A stretch of DNA of 64,000 nt from Geosiphon pyriformis (GCA_016748015.1 JAAOMT010000603.1:497068-561067), one strand, 5' to 3'; counted from the stretch's first letter, positions 1 to 12,620 are shown. Translations and numbers: made by a program. Notes: generated by a model from the sequence alone, not told the origin.

Positions 1-1917
1 CTAAGTTCCTCCTCAGGATATTGGAATATATGATAAGGTAATAATCTTTTGGTAACATCTTCGAATGATTCGAAAGGTGTTTTATAATCGGGACACAAAA
101 CGGCTTGTTGATCACGTGCTATTGCCTGAAGAAATCTTGAAGTTTATTGAAAAAGGTTTCAATTTTTACTAGTTTGTTTGACTGGCATCAAAGAAAGAAG
201 ATCCATATATGCCTACCTTTGACCGATATCTTCCTCAGGAGTCATAGGTTGATTCATTCTTGGGTAAAGCTCTGTGGTTTGCATATGCGTAATTGGTTGT
301 GCTATTATTCTAGGACCTTCTTGAAGCTCCATAGTTCTTGATATTTGGGATTGACCACACTGATTATCAGATATACCTTCATCATCTGGGGTCATCTGCT
401 GACGCGGCCTTTTTTTAGAGTATTTTCCGGTTTTAGTATATTTTCGGGTTATCTTAAAATCTTTAGACGTATCAGAGTTTATTTCAGATGCATTAAGCGG
501 ACCATTTGATGGGGGCGGCGAACTAACGGGTATTACTAATGGCCTAACTGTTCGAGGTATCGATAGATTAATGCTTGTAGGCAACTGGGGTGCTGGATTT
601 GCATTTAATGCAATTGGAATATGGGCTTCTATTGAGGGTTGAGATTTAGAAACTTGTGTTGCAGTCGGAATCGATAGCACAGGTTGGGAAGGCGAAGATT
701 GTGGCATAATAGGTCTATTAGACCCTGTTTGAATCCCGGTACGAGGTATCGAGAAACTAGATGGTTGCGGTATGCTATGTTGAGAATGATTATTTGGATT
801 TAGTGCAGGTGGAGAATGCACTTCTATTGAAGCTTCAGATTTAGATGCTTGCGCAGCAGCTTGTGGCACGATAACTCTATTGATTCCTAATTGAATACCA
901 GACGGCTGTTTTAATGATGTTGAGGATGATACAGGCTGTTGAATCATGGATGGTCGATGAGTTGTTGTATTGGATGTCCCGATTTTTGATTGATCAATTG
1001 ATGCTGCGGTTGCTGGTGCTGTTAATTGTTGAGCAGTGGTTTTTCCGGGAGGGTTATTATCTGGGATTACAACATTTTGGTGAAGGGCTTTGATCTTTTC
1101 AAGCAATATCTCTCTTTTATGGGGTTCGAGTGATTGCACTGACATGTTTCCATGAAGCTTGTAAACTATTTGCCCATCTTTCTGGACCATTAATACCGGA
1201 ATACCAGCCAATTCAAGTTCCCTCACTACATGTTGATTGGAGTTATCAAATTGATTGCTCTTTTGCTGTGAAGGCATAAGCATACCATTTGAGTTTGTTT
1301 TAGTTGTAGATGTCGATTTGCAATTGTTATTTGATGAGATGCCAGATCGCGAGAGGCTTTTGGCTTTGAATGTGAGATGAGGATTTACCCGCCCATTCAA
1401 TTTAGATGGTACTTTTAATTGCGCCTTCTTTTCATTAACCCCAAAATCAGAGTTATGGATCGTTTGAGTGTTATGGGTTACAGGAACTTTTGGCGTCTGA
1501 GAAAGTGAGTTTTTTTGGGTATTTGCAGAGAGCTGGATAGATACCTATAGAAATATAGCAATTGTTTTCATTTTAAACTAGTCTTAAATCGAGGGATGTT
1601 CAGATGATTGGAAGCTTATAACTTCACTGAAGTCATACCGATTCAGCAGGTTTTCTAAAGTTTTCCGGTGGTCGGGTCATTTCCTCGGTAACTTTACAAA
1701 TGCTACCTTGTAACTGCAAGAGTTTCTCTTCTGTGGATGAACGACCATTATTTCGTTCGCTTTCTCCGCGTGGAGAATTTTCTTCCAGAATTTGACCATT
1801 TTGAAGGCGGGAATTTGCCGGTTGCGAAGGTAGGTGATTTTGATCTGCTGAAGTTTGCTGGATCTCTTCTGAAGATTGGTTTGTAGCTAAAGTGCAGTTG
1901 AAATTGGTGCGGACCAT
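1..1917 (-). CDS. GLTSCR1/BICRA-domain protein, 3' end beyond window
   Basis: Three exons on the minus strand: 1639-1917, 217-1544 and 1-135, joined by introns of 94 bp (1545-1638, donor GTATGA, acceptor CTATAG) and 81 bp (136-216, donor GTAGGC). Reading frame is kept across both, giving about 580 residues before the window edge. The last exon reads RDQQAVLCPDYKTPF and then RLLPYHIFQ, the signature I know from the GLTSCR1 conserved region (human GLTSCR1/BICRA and BICRAL, subunits of the non-canonical BAF chromatin remodeller). The middle is low-complexity, rich in Ser, Pro, Gln and Asn, with a basic patch (KTGKYSKKRPRQQ) suggesting nuclear location. A short ordered block (LELAGIPVLMVQKDGQIVYK) precedes it. 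The start is the first ATG in exon 1 at 1917; a further upstream exon is possible. Family call is strong; the complex in fungi is inference. Confidence 0.8.
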
Positions 1918-4900
1918 ATTTTCTGACGCTTTAGAGTGATTATATGTATATCGAGCAACGAACAAGTTAGAAAAAGGCCCAGTTTTTTCGCTGATGGTGA
2001 AGGAAAAAAGATAGTTGCGAAATTGGAATGCAAGTTTAAAATTTTGCTAGTAATCTTATTACCAGTTAAGTAATATGGAGAAAAATTGCACCCTAAAATT
2101 ATGATATAGGACTTAACAAAGCACCATAAAGCAAGGAATGCAAGAGTTTTAATGCCGCGTTGCCTTATCGGTTGGTTGTAAAGTTGGTGATACGTCACCA
2201 ACTTCATTCTGAGTGTGTACGTGTATAAAAAATTTAATATTGTTTTTTTATTATTTATTATATAATATTATATTATTTTTATAATTTTTATATATTTTAA
2301 AAAATAATATTCAGATAAATAAATAATTATATTATTAAGAAATAAAAATAAATTGTTATAATAAATTATTAAATTTAAAATAATAATAATAAAAAAATAA
2401 AAAATAAATTATATTTGTTAAAATAAAAAAATAGAATTAATTTTTATTCAATATAATTTATAATAATATTAAATTTCTTATTTCATTTTTGATTTATAAT
2501 TATTTGTTATAAATTATTTTATTAATTTAAATTTTATTAATAAATACAAAGTACTATATGCATTTTGTTTTTTTATATTACATAAACAAGACTTTTTTAT
2601 TTTTATATATTTAAAAAATTTTGAATTAAATTATTCATTAAATTTAAACAAAAAAATATCCATTATTAAAAATAATAGAAAATAAAATAAAGTTTTGTTT
2701 TAAAATAAATATTGTGTTAAAATACAAAATAAACGAATAATAAAAATTATTATTTAAAATGCTAAAAACACTATATATTATATTAAAATTATTTTTCAAT
2801 TTGAAAAAAATTTTCCATATTATTTTAAAAGTAAAAGGTTTTTGATGAGTCACATTTTTTTCTCCAATGAATAAAATTTAAAACACCATCAGCACAAAAA
2901 AAAAATTTTCAAAATTTCAACATGGTAAGCGCCGCTTTTTGTATTTTGATTCAACAAAACTAGAAAAAAATGATGACTATTGTAAAAAAATTTCAAACTA
3001 GAGTTTCCGAAAGTTCTTAAAATGAGCGAGAACATGCACAAATTGCTGATTCATTCCATAGTATTTCTTTTACAGCATGATTTTTAGTATATGCTAACGG
3101 AATTTTGCTTTTGTTCTTGCCTCTACTTTCTTTATGAAGAACCCTTTTATCATGACCCCTAGAAGACCTCAGTGAGAAAACAACTTCAGGTACGCATAAT
3201 TGTTCCTACCCATCTACTTTTCAGCACGCTATGATGATTCACTGCATTTATAAAATACGCTGGAATTACCGGCTGAACTATAATGTTGAGAATAATTGCA
3301 CTACAAAACACTGAGCCACAAGAAGCAGCCTATTCAGTTTAGCTTGATTGTTCTCGGATTTTGAAAATTTTTTGCTTTCATTTATTATTCTGTAGCTTCA
3401 ATAACGTATCACATGGTCCAAATATCTAAAACAGAGTCTTGGATATTTAAACCTTATGAGTTATTTTAAGGTAATTACTTATAATATTAATCTCCCAAAC
3501 GTTAAATTTTATGCCAATTTGAACACACTTATAACTTGGCTCTCTTCATAGTGAAGGTAGATATTATCAGACTCTTGATGGTATCTTTTTCTGTTGAATG
3601 AGGTCCAAAATCTTGGATCTCGCTTTTGGGTTCGACAATTTTCCTAATTAAATGTAAGTTTTTGGTTTTATATTTCTCTGTTTGTGGTCGGATTGATTTT
3701 GAGATGAGGAAACGCACTGGGCACTGAAAAAATTGATTGTGTTGATATTGCTTTTTGACCGGCCTAGAAAACCGGGTTTACTGATCCTAAAGTCAAAGTT
3801 TTTATCATTCTATGAAAATGTTTTTTTTTTTACTTAATACTTATCCCTTTGTTTCATCTAGTCTATCTTTAATTCTAGAATATCAATTAAATTAAATTAA
3901 TAATGTACAAGATATCAAGGTAAGTTATGAAAATATTTAATATTAATGAATTATTAAAACTAATTAATTTATTCTTTAATGGAATATTCGTCTTCAAAGT
4001 TGAATTTCACCAAAAGGTAAGCTGTAATTATTATTTTTGATTCTATTGAGAAAATATGATGATTTTTGATGACGAGTCAGAAAGACAAACTGTTGAGATA
4101 AACTCTAATACCATTCATGCAAAACTGACTATTACTGGGCTCACAAATGAAATACAGATAGTTCTTATAAGATGAATACCTATTAACAAAACAACTTTTA
4201 TCTATTACCAAGATGTAGTGAATTGAATACAATTATAGCGAGACTTCACACGCTGTTGATGGTGGATTCAGTTGATACACCAAGTTTGAAGGTATCTATT
4301 CATTTTATTTAGAAAAACATTTTACCTTTCTCGATCTGAAATAAGTTATATGGCAATTGATGATTTACATTTATTGACAAGCATATGTCTGAATCTTGAC
4401 TGTTGAAAATTTATTAATCTGATGCAAACTCATTTTTCGATTCCGATAATGTTTCGGCTGGAATTCAAAAATCTAATTTTCTCCATGATCTTTTTTGAAT
4501 AATATAAAGGTTTCATTCGCCAATTCCTATTGACAAACATTGTTGAACAATCACCCAAGCTAAAATATAGGTATGTAACATTTTTTTCCCGTTACCACAG
4601 GTAGTGTATCTATAGTTTGCGAAATATGATGATATCAATTTTATCACGACGGTCTTATTAGACTTTATTGGTCGCTGATTAAACCGCCATCTTGGCATCT
4701 TTTCTGAAAATCCAATTTTATTGTTTTTTAAATCTAATTATGAATCAAAAGTATTTACTTCAAATTACTTTCATTACCCGTTTTGGTTGGATTCTCCCTT
4801 TGAAAATAGATGACGATTCTTGAAGTCGGGAATAATTAGTTATCAAGAGATGATGTTCGATTTTTAATTGGGAAAAATAATCATCCAATCGAATCCAGGC

Positions 4901-5195
4901 TGTAAATTAATAGGGTTTAAATTTTCTGGAAGTGTTAACAATATAAAAAATTATATATTAAAAAGGTCCTGAAAACAAGAAACTACATTTTGAAAAAAGC
5001 ATTGTCTCAATTTGATCGGCGATGGAAAAGCCGAAATGATCGATTAAAAAAAAAAATTTGTCCCAATCATACCGTTTCTCCACACAAAAAAGCCAATTAA
5101 TACCCAATAATAGGTCTATGAAATAGAAGTTTTTTCACTTTAAACAAACACTTAACAAACACATCACTCCCACTTTCTTTTGCGTCTAGAACCTA
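1918..5195. other. Gene-free AT-rich intergenic region
   Basis: About 3.3 kb between the start of the GLTSCR1-type gene and the SEC14 promoter. The part from 2222 to about 2880 is almost pure A and T with homopolymer runs. The rest (2880-5195) has ordinary composition but stops in all frames, no recognisable protein pattern and no RNA gene I can support. It may hold regulatory sequence for the two divergent flanking genes. Confidence 0.6.
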
Positions 5196-5203
5196 CATAA
5201 AAG
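5196..5203 (+). promoter_or_regulatory. TATA-like element upstream of SEC14
   Basis: CATAAAAG lies 123 bp before the SEC14 start codon. A pyrimidine-rich stretch with TTCC and CTCC blocks (5210-5260) follows, as in many fungal core promoters, so the 5' leader would be about 90-100 nt. Confidence 0.4.
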
Positions 5204-5325
5204 GGCTCTTTCCTCAAGTTAACTTCTTTCCTCTACATCTGCTGAATTTCCCTTCCAACTATTCAAAACAATAACTCAACAAGCGAAATAAATCAACTCA
5301 ATAATACTCTTATTACCAAAGGAAA

Positions 5326-6168
5326 ATGCCTCCAATAGTTGCCGAACAAAAATTCACTGGTCACCTTGGATCACTTAGTCCTCAACAGGCTGAAACTTTG
5401 GAAAAGTTTCGTCAAGAACTAATTACTGCAGGGGTTTTTGACGAAAAGCGTCATGATGATGCCTGTCTTTTGCGGTTTTTGCGGGCCCGAAAATTTGATC
5501 TTAACAAAGCAAAGAAAATGTTCCTTGATTGCGAGAAATGGCGAAAAGAATTCGGTGTCGACGAACTTGTAAAGACTTTTGATTATACCGAACGTGATGA
5601 AGTTATGAAATATTATCCTCGATATTATCACAAAACAGACAAACAAGGACGCCCTATTTATATTGAAGAAATCGGGAAAGTTGATATCAAGGCTTTATAT
5701 CAAATCACAACTTTGGAAAGACAGATTCAAAACCTGGTTGTGGAGTATGAAAAACTGGCAAATGTTAGAGTACATGCATGTTCAAAGAAAGCCGGGAAAT
5801 TAATTGAAACCTCGTGCACCATTCTGGATCTTAAAGGCGTTTCCCTTCGCTCCTTTTCGAACGTTCTCAGCTTTGTAAAACAAGCGTCTAATATAGGTCA
5901 AAATTATTACCCAGAGCGGATGGGAAAATTCTACATCATCAATACACCCGTTCTTTTTGCATCCGTCTGGAATTTAGTAAAGCCAATGTTGGACGAAGTC
6001 ACTACTGCTAAAATTGTCATCCTAAATCAGAAATATAAAAATAAATTGCTAGAAAATATTGATCCTGAAAATCTTCCAGCAAAATTTGGCGGTACCTGCA
6101 ACTGTCCCGGAGGTTGTGAACTCAGTGATGCTGGGCCATGGCAGGAGCCACCGGTTCCATCAACGTAA
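5326..6168 (+). CDS. SEC14: Sec14-type phosphatidylinositol/phosphatidylcholine transfer protein
   Basis: Intronless, 280 residues. Sec14 exchanges phosphatidylinositol and phosphatidylcholine between membranes and primes Golgi/endosome phosphoinositide synthesis. Residues about 20-75 form the CRAL-TRIO N-terminal helical domain (LLRFLRARKFDLNKA). Residues about 95-255 form the CRAL-TRIO lipid pocket, with the hallmark blocks KYYPRYYHKTDKQGRPIYIE, ETSCTILDLKGVSL, QNYYPERMGKFYIIN and ENLPAKFGGTCNCPGGCE. Length and every block match fungal Sec14 closely, so orthology is likely, not just family membership. The ATG at 5326 is the first in frame after stops and sits in an A-rich context (GGAAAATGCC). 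The gene is convergent with VPS28. No break or unusual feature is seen. Confidence 0.96.
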   Translation: MPPIVAEQKFTGHLGSLSPQQAETLEKFRQELITAGVFDEKRHDDACLLRFLRARKFDLNKAKKMFLDCEKWRKEFGVDELVKTFDYTERDEVMKYYPRYYHKTDKQGRPIYIEEIGKVDIKALYQITTLERQIQNLVVEYEKLANVRVHACSKKAGKLIETSCTILDLKGVSLRSFSNVLSFVKQASNIGQNYYPERMGKFYIINTPVLFASVWNLVKPMLDEVTTAKIVILNQKYKNKLLENIDPENLPAKFGGTCNCPGGCELSDAGPWQEPPVPST

Positions 6169-6637
6169 TCCCCCTGTTGAAAGAATTTTTATACAAGATT
6201 TATGATAATAGACTAAATTTAGATGTGTTCTTGGAAAGAAGTTGGATTCCCTTTAGTAGTTGCAAATAATTGATATATATATCTCTCTATGTCATATATA
6301 GGTCGATTTTTTGCAGTCTTAAATTCTTGACGCCATTTTTCCTTTTATTCCTTTGTTTCTCTTCGTTAGTTTCTTTTAAATTATAATTAAAGATAGAGAT
6401 CGAAAAGATTTAATTATATTTGAAGGTCAGTTAAGAACAATGATATCAATAGATCTAACAATAATAAAAAAGTTTTTTTTGATAATGATATCTTGTATTT
6501 GAACGCTTCACTATCTCTCAATTTATCCTGAAGTTTAAAGCATAATTTGAAACGGTGTGAATTTTGTTATTCATTCCTGTGTTTTCAAACAATCTATGAG
6601 GGAAATAAATAAAGATCTTGAACAAAATCTAGAAAAT
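6169..6637. other. Convergent 3' region between SEC14 and VPS28
   Basis: AT-rich 469-bp spacer that must hold both 3' UTRs. AATAAA-type signals occur at 6602-6611 on the plus strand, near the far side, which would give SEC14 a 3' UTR of up to about 440 nt. No ORF or RNA gene is seen. Confidence 0.5.
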
Positions 6638-7784
6638 CTAATTCTTATCAGATAAGGAACGGTAAAATGCGTTGTGTGAATTCTCTAAATCAAATAATAA
6701 CTGGCGCACTTGGTCATCGTCAAGCTCATCACTAGCTTTCATGGCATTCAATGTAATCAGCCAATTTCTGATTTTAGCTTTCCCTTCAAAATCTGCTGGC
6801 AACGAGCTGACATTGTTTAGACTTTGAATTAATTCACTAAGCATTGGGTGAATATCGTCAACTGCCCTATATTTTAATCTCAATGCGTCCATTGAGGTAA
6901 TGAAATGCTAAGAGTTTAAAAATAAAAGAAGTAATGAGGGCGAGAAATTTTAATGTCATCAAACAAATTTGTTTGCCATAAAAATCACCTGCACAGTTTC
7001 CGCCACATACTTGGCAGAATTGCCTGAATCATGATCAGCTATAGTTGAATGCTCGATGGTGGCAGGCACCCCGATTTTAAAACGATTAACGGCTGCGGGA
7101 CACTCTAACTTGAAGTTGGTCATGAAAGGGAATTAATCAAGAAGATTAGAGATAAAGGAAATTTAAAAACATGAAAATGGCTAATGGATCATTGTTTCAA
7201 GAATATTACTTTATAATCATTCATAAATTTATCCACATCCGGCATAGAATCACTCACTAAATTCAAAGCGGTTTTGTATTGTGCTATCAATTTTGCACAA
7301 GCTGGTGTGTATCTAAGAATGAAATGTTTTGATTCGTCTATCACTTTTATGAAAACACGATCGTGTGTTCCCTTCCGATTTAATTCTTACTCTGTCGCGG
7401 TTATTGAGTCTCGAATATAGGCTTTTTCCAGGTGCTCCATTGTAACAATAATAGCGTATAAATCCGCGAGATTTTCAAATTTTTCTCTGTCTTTGTTATT
7501 CGTATAAAGTCTAATTTCCTAAGAGAAAATATTTAAGGAAATAAGTTTTTTTTTAGTAAACAGAATGGGATATCATTAACCGTGTGCTCTCACTTTAAAA
7601 TGAAAATATAATACCTGATCAAGTGCAAGATCTTTAAAGGTAGAAAAGGTTGATAGTGTACTTGGAAAATTTAAAAAACCCGATTAAAAAACCAAAAAAA
7701 AAACTTACTGTGCTCAGTCGAAATTTCGTTCCTCGAAGGCCCGTAAGCGGTCAAATGACTAAAACTAACCGATTGATTTTGCAT
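6638..7784 (-). CDS. VPS28: Vacuolar protein sorting protein 28 (ESCRT-I subunit)
   Basis: Six exons on the minus strand: 7709-7784, 7615-7631, 7391-7518, 7210-7312, 6989-7108 and 6638-6907; all introns are GT..AG and 77-101 bp, and phases agree, giving 237 residues. Vps28 joins Tsg101/Vps23 and Vps37 in ESCRT-I, which sorts ubiquitinated cargo on endosomes and contacts ESCRT-II through its C-terminal domain. Diagnostic blocks: EIRLYTNNKDREKFENLADL at the N-terminal core, YIRDSITATEYTPACAKLI, CPAAVNRFKIGVPATIEH, VAETVQHFITSMDALRLK and the C-terminal SDELDDDQVRQLLFDLE. Exon 2 is only 17 nt, a micro-exon supported by frame and conserved flanking residues (LALDQ|EIRLY). Length is normal for the family. 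The first two exons have the least sequence support; the rest is firm. Confidence 0.93.
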
Positions 7785-8112
7785 CTGGTACAAATTTTAA
7801 GGGAAGGAATATTGAAAGCTTTAAGAAGTGGATTCAAGTTCATCTTGCAACAATAAAGATCTTCGAGGTCGTCGATCTATTATCTATCAGAGATTGTGTC
7901 GATCAGTGTATAATCCCATTGTTACCAATTGAAGCTGCCCTTAAAAAAATTATGCAGTGATTTTCGTGAAAGTTGATAAATTCCCACGCTAAGACCATCT
8001 CCGTTGTTATCACATTTCAACTCTATTATCATCCATTACCCAATACGCTCTCCCCTTTTACCCGTTCCTTTGAATTCAAGAACTATTTCGAAAGTTCTTT
8101 GGCTCAACGAGA
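7785..8112. promoter_or_regulatory. Divergent promoter between VPS28 and sphingosine kinase
   Basis: 328 bp separate the two start codons, which face away from each other, so both promoters must lie here or overlap the genes. The stretch near 8040-8090 is pyrimidine-rich (CTCTCCCCTTTTACCC), typical of fungal transcription start regions, and lies just before the kinase ATG. No clear TATA box is seen on either strand. Confidence 0.5.
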
Positions 8113-10266
8113 ATGGCGCAAATCTATTTAGAAGTTAAGGGGGTTCGTAAGACCGACTCAAATTCTACTATAAAACTCTGTTTTGACGGTGAATCGTTAT
8201 TTATCACCAGAGAGCCAAACCAGAAATTCGTTAAATTCTCAATTTGGTAACTCTTTAAGCACTTTTGCCTCAGATTTTCTGGCCCTATGTTGACTTCACA
8301 CATTTAATCAACAAAATTTTCGTTTATAAATTTAAGGGATCGTAATGTGCCAACCTTGTTAGTATGAGATTCAATTTCTTATTTTTACGCAGAAATAAAA
8401 CTGACGATTTTCAAGCTACGTTGTCTCGAATTGTTCGTCCTCTGTAAAATCAAACTTGATCAAAAATCTCCTATCTCAAATCTTCAAAATTTTCTTAGAA
8501 ACATTCTAGACATATGTTTAGATGATACAGGTAAAATCAGAATCAACACTCTCCTCCCTAGAAACTCGAGGAATTTACGTTTGAGGTCTTTTTACTTTGA
8601 GCCTGTTAAACAAGATGACGCTCAAATTTGGATTGAATTAATCAATCCCGTGATCTATAAAGGTCATTTAATTAATAGAATTTTAAGATTTTCGATGAAT
8701 CTTTTGTATAAAAACGATTCACATGATTTCAATATATACAATACTTAATTAACTTAGATATAAAACGAGGTAAAAAATTCAAAGTCATTGCTAACCCTTT
8801 CGGTGGAACAGGCAAAGCCAGAAAGATTTTCGTGGATCAAGTTAAACCGATTTTTGATGCAGCTGGATGCACATATGATGTTATTTGTAAGTATATGATC
8901 ACTTGTTATCTATTTAAAATATTAAAAACTTTACGAAATAATATAACAGACACTGAACGAAGGTATCATGCTCAAGAAATTGCTCAAAAATCAGACCTGA
9001 ATGGATACGATGCCTTAGTCATGATTAGTGGTGACGGTATAATTCATGAAGTTATCAATGGTCTATTATCCAGAGAAGATGCCCCTTACTTAAATATTCC
9101 TCTTGGGGTGATTCCAGGAGGTAGGATAAATTCAAAAAAAAAAAACGATTTTTTCCTTCTCCAATCAATCATTAACCTATCATCTCTTCACAATAAGGCA
9201 CTGGTAATGCACTTAGTGTTTGTTTACTAGGAGAAGAGAAGGGGCTAAGCGCGCAACATGCTGTACTTTCCATAATCAAAGGTATTCAACCATCATAGGA
9301 AAAATGCTTCTCGGGTATTTTTACTGATATTTGCAAATATTTTAGGACACCCACTGAAATTAGACGTATGTTCCATCACGCAAGGAGAAAAAAGATATTT
9401 CTCTTTTTTATCGCAGAACTTTGGTATTATCGCGGACATAGATATTGGAACAGAGCATTTAAGGTGAGCATAACTATATTAAATTCAGATTAGCTCATAA
9501 TGTCATTAATTACTTAAACAATACGTCTGATATGCTTTAGATGGATGGGTGATTTGCGGCTTACCTATGGTGTAATAAAGTGTACATTACAAGATCGCAG
9601 TTATCCTTGTGAGATGGCTTTAAAAATTGTTGATCAAGATTTTAATAACATCAAGCAAGGTTATCGCGATTTATACAATAAACCTGTAGAAAAAGAGATC
9701 ACGTCGGCTGAATCATTTAACGACCCTAACCTTGGTCCCACAGAGAATCGAATCGTTGATGTTTTTGGTAGCATTAATGATCCTGTTCCTGATGATTGGA
9801 TTACATTTACCGAAGATATTAGCATGTTTTATGCAGGTAAAGTACCATGGATGGCAAAGGGAGTGCTTGCTTTTCCATGCGCATTACCGGGCGATGGAAA
9901 CCTGGATATTTGCATCACACGGAAGAAAAAAATAACGAGGATAAAAGCTTTGGAAATTATAACCAAATTTGAGACAGGAGCTCACGTTGACCAACAAGAG
10001 GTAGACATTTTCTTATAATACACACTTTCCTTTGTCTTAGATCCGGATTTAATATAGATTTAATTGAATTGAATTGAACGGAACGAACGAACGAACAGGT
10101 CGAATATTTTAAAGTGAAGGCTTATCGTATATCACCAAAAGCCAGTGAGGGGATAATTTGTATTGATGGAGAAAGAGTACCGTTCGAAGCTTTCCAAGTA
10201 GAAGTTCATCAAAAACTATTGACCTTTATAAGTTTGGAAGGGAAGTATGCTCCTACTGGGATATAA
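8113..10266 (+). CDS. Sphingoid long-chain-base (sphingosine) kinase
   Basis: Exons I can support by frame and motif: 8113-8246, about 8393-8662, 8758-8886, 8950-9120, 9198-9281, 9346-9463, 9541-10000 and 10099-10266. The enzyme phosphorylates sphingoid bases at the membrane, making the 1-phosphate signal. The DAGK-type catalytic domain shows ANPFGGTGKA, TERRYHAQEIA, the nucleotide-binding SGDG followed by EVINGLLSRED, IPLGVIPGGTGNAL, HPLKLDVCS, FLSQNFGIIADIDIGTEHLR and, near the C-terminus, LPGDGNLD. The N-terminal 100 or so residues form the usual beta-rich leader ending in IWIEL..VIYK. The joint between exons 1 and 2 is unresolved: phases disagree unless a further micro-exon is used (a 5-nt candidate, GGATC, at about 8337-8341). 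No reading-frame damage downstream. Family certain; lipid substrate inferred. Confidence 0.9.
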
Positions 10267-10775
10267 ATTTTTTCTTCTTGTAAATACCCAGTATTTCTAA
10301 ACTTTTTACTAAAAAACCCGATTAGATTAAAAAATTAATATGTATTTTCAAATATGTGACAATTTAATAATAATAATAATAAAATGAGACATAATATTAT
10401 AATATTAGACAATAAATAAGCAATAATATAAACATTGATCAATCATCAAACCAAATTTAGATAACAAAGAAATTAATTTAGCTGTAAATACAGATAATTA
10501 ATGATAAAAGTAAAAACATGATTTAAATTTTTTTAATAATTATAGGCAACATAATAATATTTATTGGAAAAAAATTAATATAATTTTATTTATATTAATT
10601 AAAAATAATTAATAAGTTGAGAATTTCAATAAAATCAAAATGATTCAATATAAAAAAAAATTAGTAATAATAATCATGATTTAATGGTTTAACAATTTTA
10701 CATAATAATAATTTATACGTTAAAATAAAAAAATATTTTCATCAGGTTACAAAAAGAATATAGTTTTTAGAGAAC

Positions 10776-10875
10776 TATACTATTACTATTATTATTATTA
10801 TTATTATTACTATTACTATTACCATTACTATTATTATTACTATTACTATTACTATTACTATTACTATTATTATTA
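10776..10875. repeat. Compound TTA/CTATTA microsatellite
   Basis: About 100 bp of alternating ATT and ACT/ATT triplets, an imperfect trinucleotide array. Confidence 0.9.
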
Positions 10876-11059
10876 CAAAAAAACATTTGGCAAATGCAAA
10901 TGACGTGTAAAACAAAATGACGTGTACAAAACAAAATGACGTGTAAAATAAGAAAATCAGTAAAGAATTTTGAGAAATTCTTTAATATTTTCGATTTTTC
11001 TCGGAAATCTGAAAACTTGCTTTTTTTCCCCCTATTTCATAAGTGCGCCACTCTACGCA

Positions 11060-11071
11060 TTATTATTATTA

Positions 11072-11102
<31 letters not shown>

Positions 11103-11128
11103 TATTATTATTATTATTATTTTTATTA

Positions 11129-11166
<38 letters not shown>

Positions 11167-11182
11167 TTTATTTTTATTTTTA
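11060..11182. repeat. (ATT)n microsatellite grading into ATTTTT units
   Basis: About 120 bp of TTA/ATT triplets with a few TTT interruptions, ending in pentamer-like TTTTA units. It explains the poly-Ile/Leu frame across it. Confidence 0.9.
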
Positions 11183-12260
11183 CCTGTGAACATTACCCTA
11201 AAATAATTTTAGATACACAAAGTCCCTTGATTCTTATGATGTGTCACATTAGATTACGAATTCATTTAGTTGGGAAAGCTAATTTAAATCAAAGGATAAA
11301 ATTAATTTATTTGTGTGTGCACATGTGTTTGATAAAGGTTTACTACCCAAAGATAGATTTTTTGGGAGGATTTTCATTTGACCGGATAATTATTTGAATT
11401 GTGAATTGGGGAAGCGGAGTCACGGAAACCTTTTTTTTTTTTTCACGTTATTTTAATACTATTGTAATTTAATAGACAAACTGGGGGTAAAAATAAAAAT
11501 AAAAATAAAAAATGTCAGTGGCACGCATAAACTTTTTTTTTGCCACTGGAATTTTTTTTTAACTTAAACAGTCAAATCAGACTGACTGTATTTCTTTGAT
11601 GAAAAAAAAATTTGACTCTTTTCCCTCAACAATTCATGATCATGTTATATTTAATAATTGACACATTCCCTTTTCAATTGATCAAAAAAAACTGTTTTAG
11701 GCAAAATAAGAAATAACTGATAACTTCATTGATAGATTACCTTTTGATGAGACTCTTTGAAAAACCCACGTTTTTTCTTTGCTTAATAATGAGAAATGCA
11801 TTATTTTTTATTTTGACTTTCGATCTATAATCTTTTTAAAGTTAGTATTTTATTTTAAGAACGGCTAAATTTCATATATATATATATATACATACATATA
11901 TATATATTTTTTTCTAATTGGGTAGTCGAGAAATTAATTCTAACCAGTAATCTATGTGATATTTCCGAAAATATATATTTTTGGGATTATTTTTGGGATT
12001 ATTTGGCGGCTAGACCAGTCCATTCCATTTATAAAATACTCAAAGTTTTTTTCGATGGATCATACGATATTGTAAAAAGTTATAAGATGGTAGTACAAAT
12101 TCTCTAGAAATAGATGTACAAAAGATTGTCAAAGATATTATCTTATAATTATATAAGTGTTTCTTTTTCTTTTTCTTTTTCTTTTTACGCAGTAAATATT
12201 ATAAAATTAAAAGAAGTAAGTGTCGCAAATCTATTCTTATTTTCGAAAGTTTATTCATTG

Positions 12261-12337
12261 CACACACACACACACACACATACACATACACAGACACAGA
12301 CACACACACACACAAATATACACACACAAATATACAC
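12261..12337. repeat. (CA)n microsatellite with TA and GA variants
   Basis: Dinucleotide array of mostly CACA units broken by TACA, CAGACA and AAATA. It is the first of two CA arrays 280 bp apart. Confidence 0.92.
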
Positions 12338-12620
12338 CCTACCCTAAAAATTCTAGGCTGTGTCAATTGAATTGTACGTCTTCGGTAATTTTCATTCTTC
12401 ATTATTCATTCCCACCCCTTTTTTTTTAATGATTCACAATGTCTGTTGCCTCTCCCTTCCTAGACGTGTATAAAGACAAGGGCACCAATAAAATTACAAA
12501 ACATTTCGGATTCATTTCTCCATTTGAATGCATCCAATTTTGTTTGACCGTCTTGTGTTAAATGTCTAAAAGAAGAGCGTCAGGTATTCAATTTTCTCGT
12601 TGGGATGTTCGATCGGTGGT

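Noticed and set aside
4060-4100. Hammerhead-like core words (TGATGA ... GAAA)
   Set aside because: The conserved C before UGAUGA is U and the bases between the two core words cannot form stem II; no matching stems I or III.
5419-5646. Minus-strand 75-codon frame inside SEC14
   Set aside because: Shadow frame; the plus-strand protein is conserved throughout.
10936-11397. Open frame of 153 codons rich in Ile
   Set aside because: Translation of the (ATT)n microsatellite; no start context or conserved pattern.
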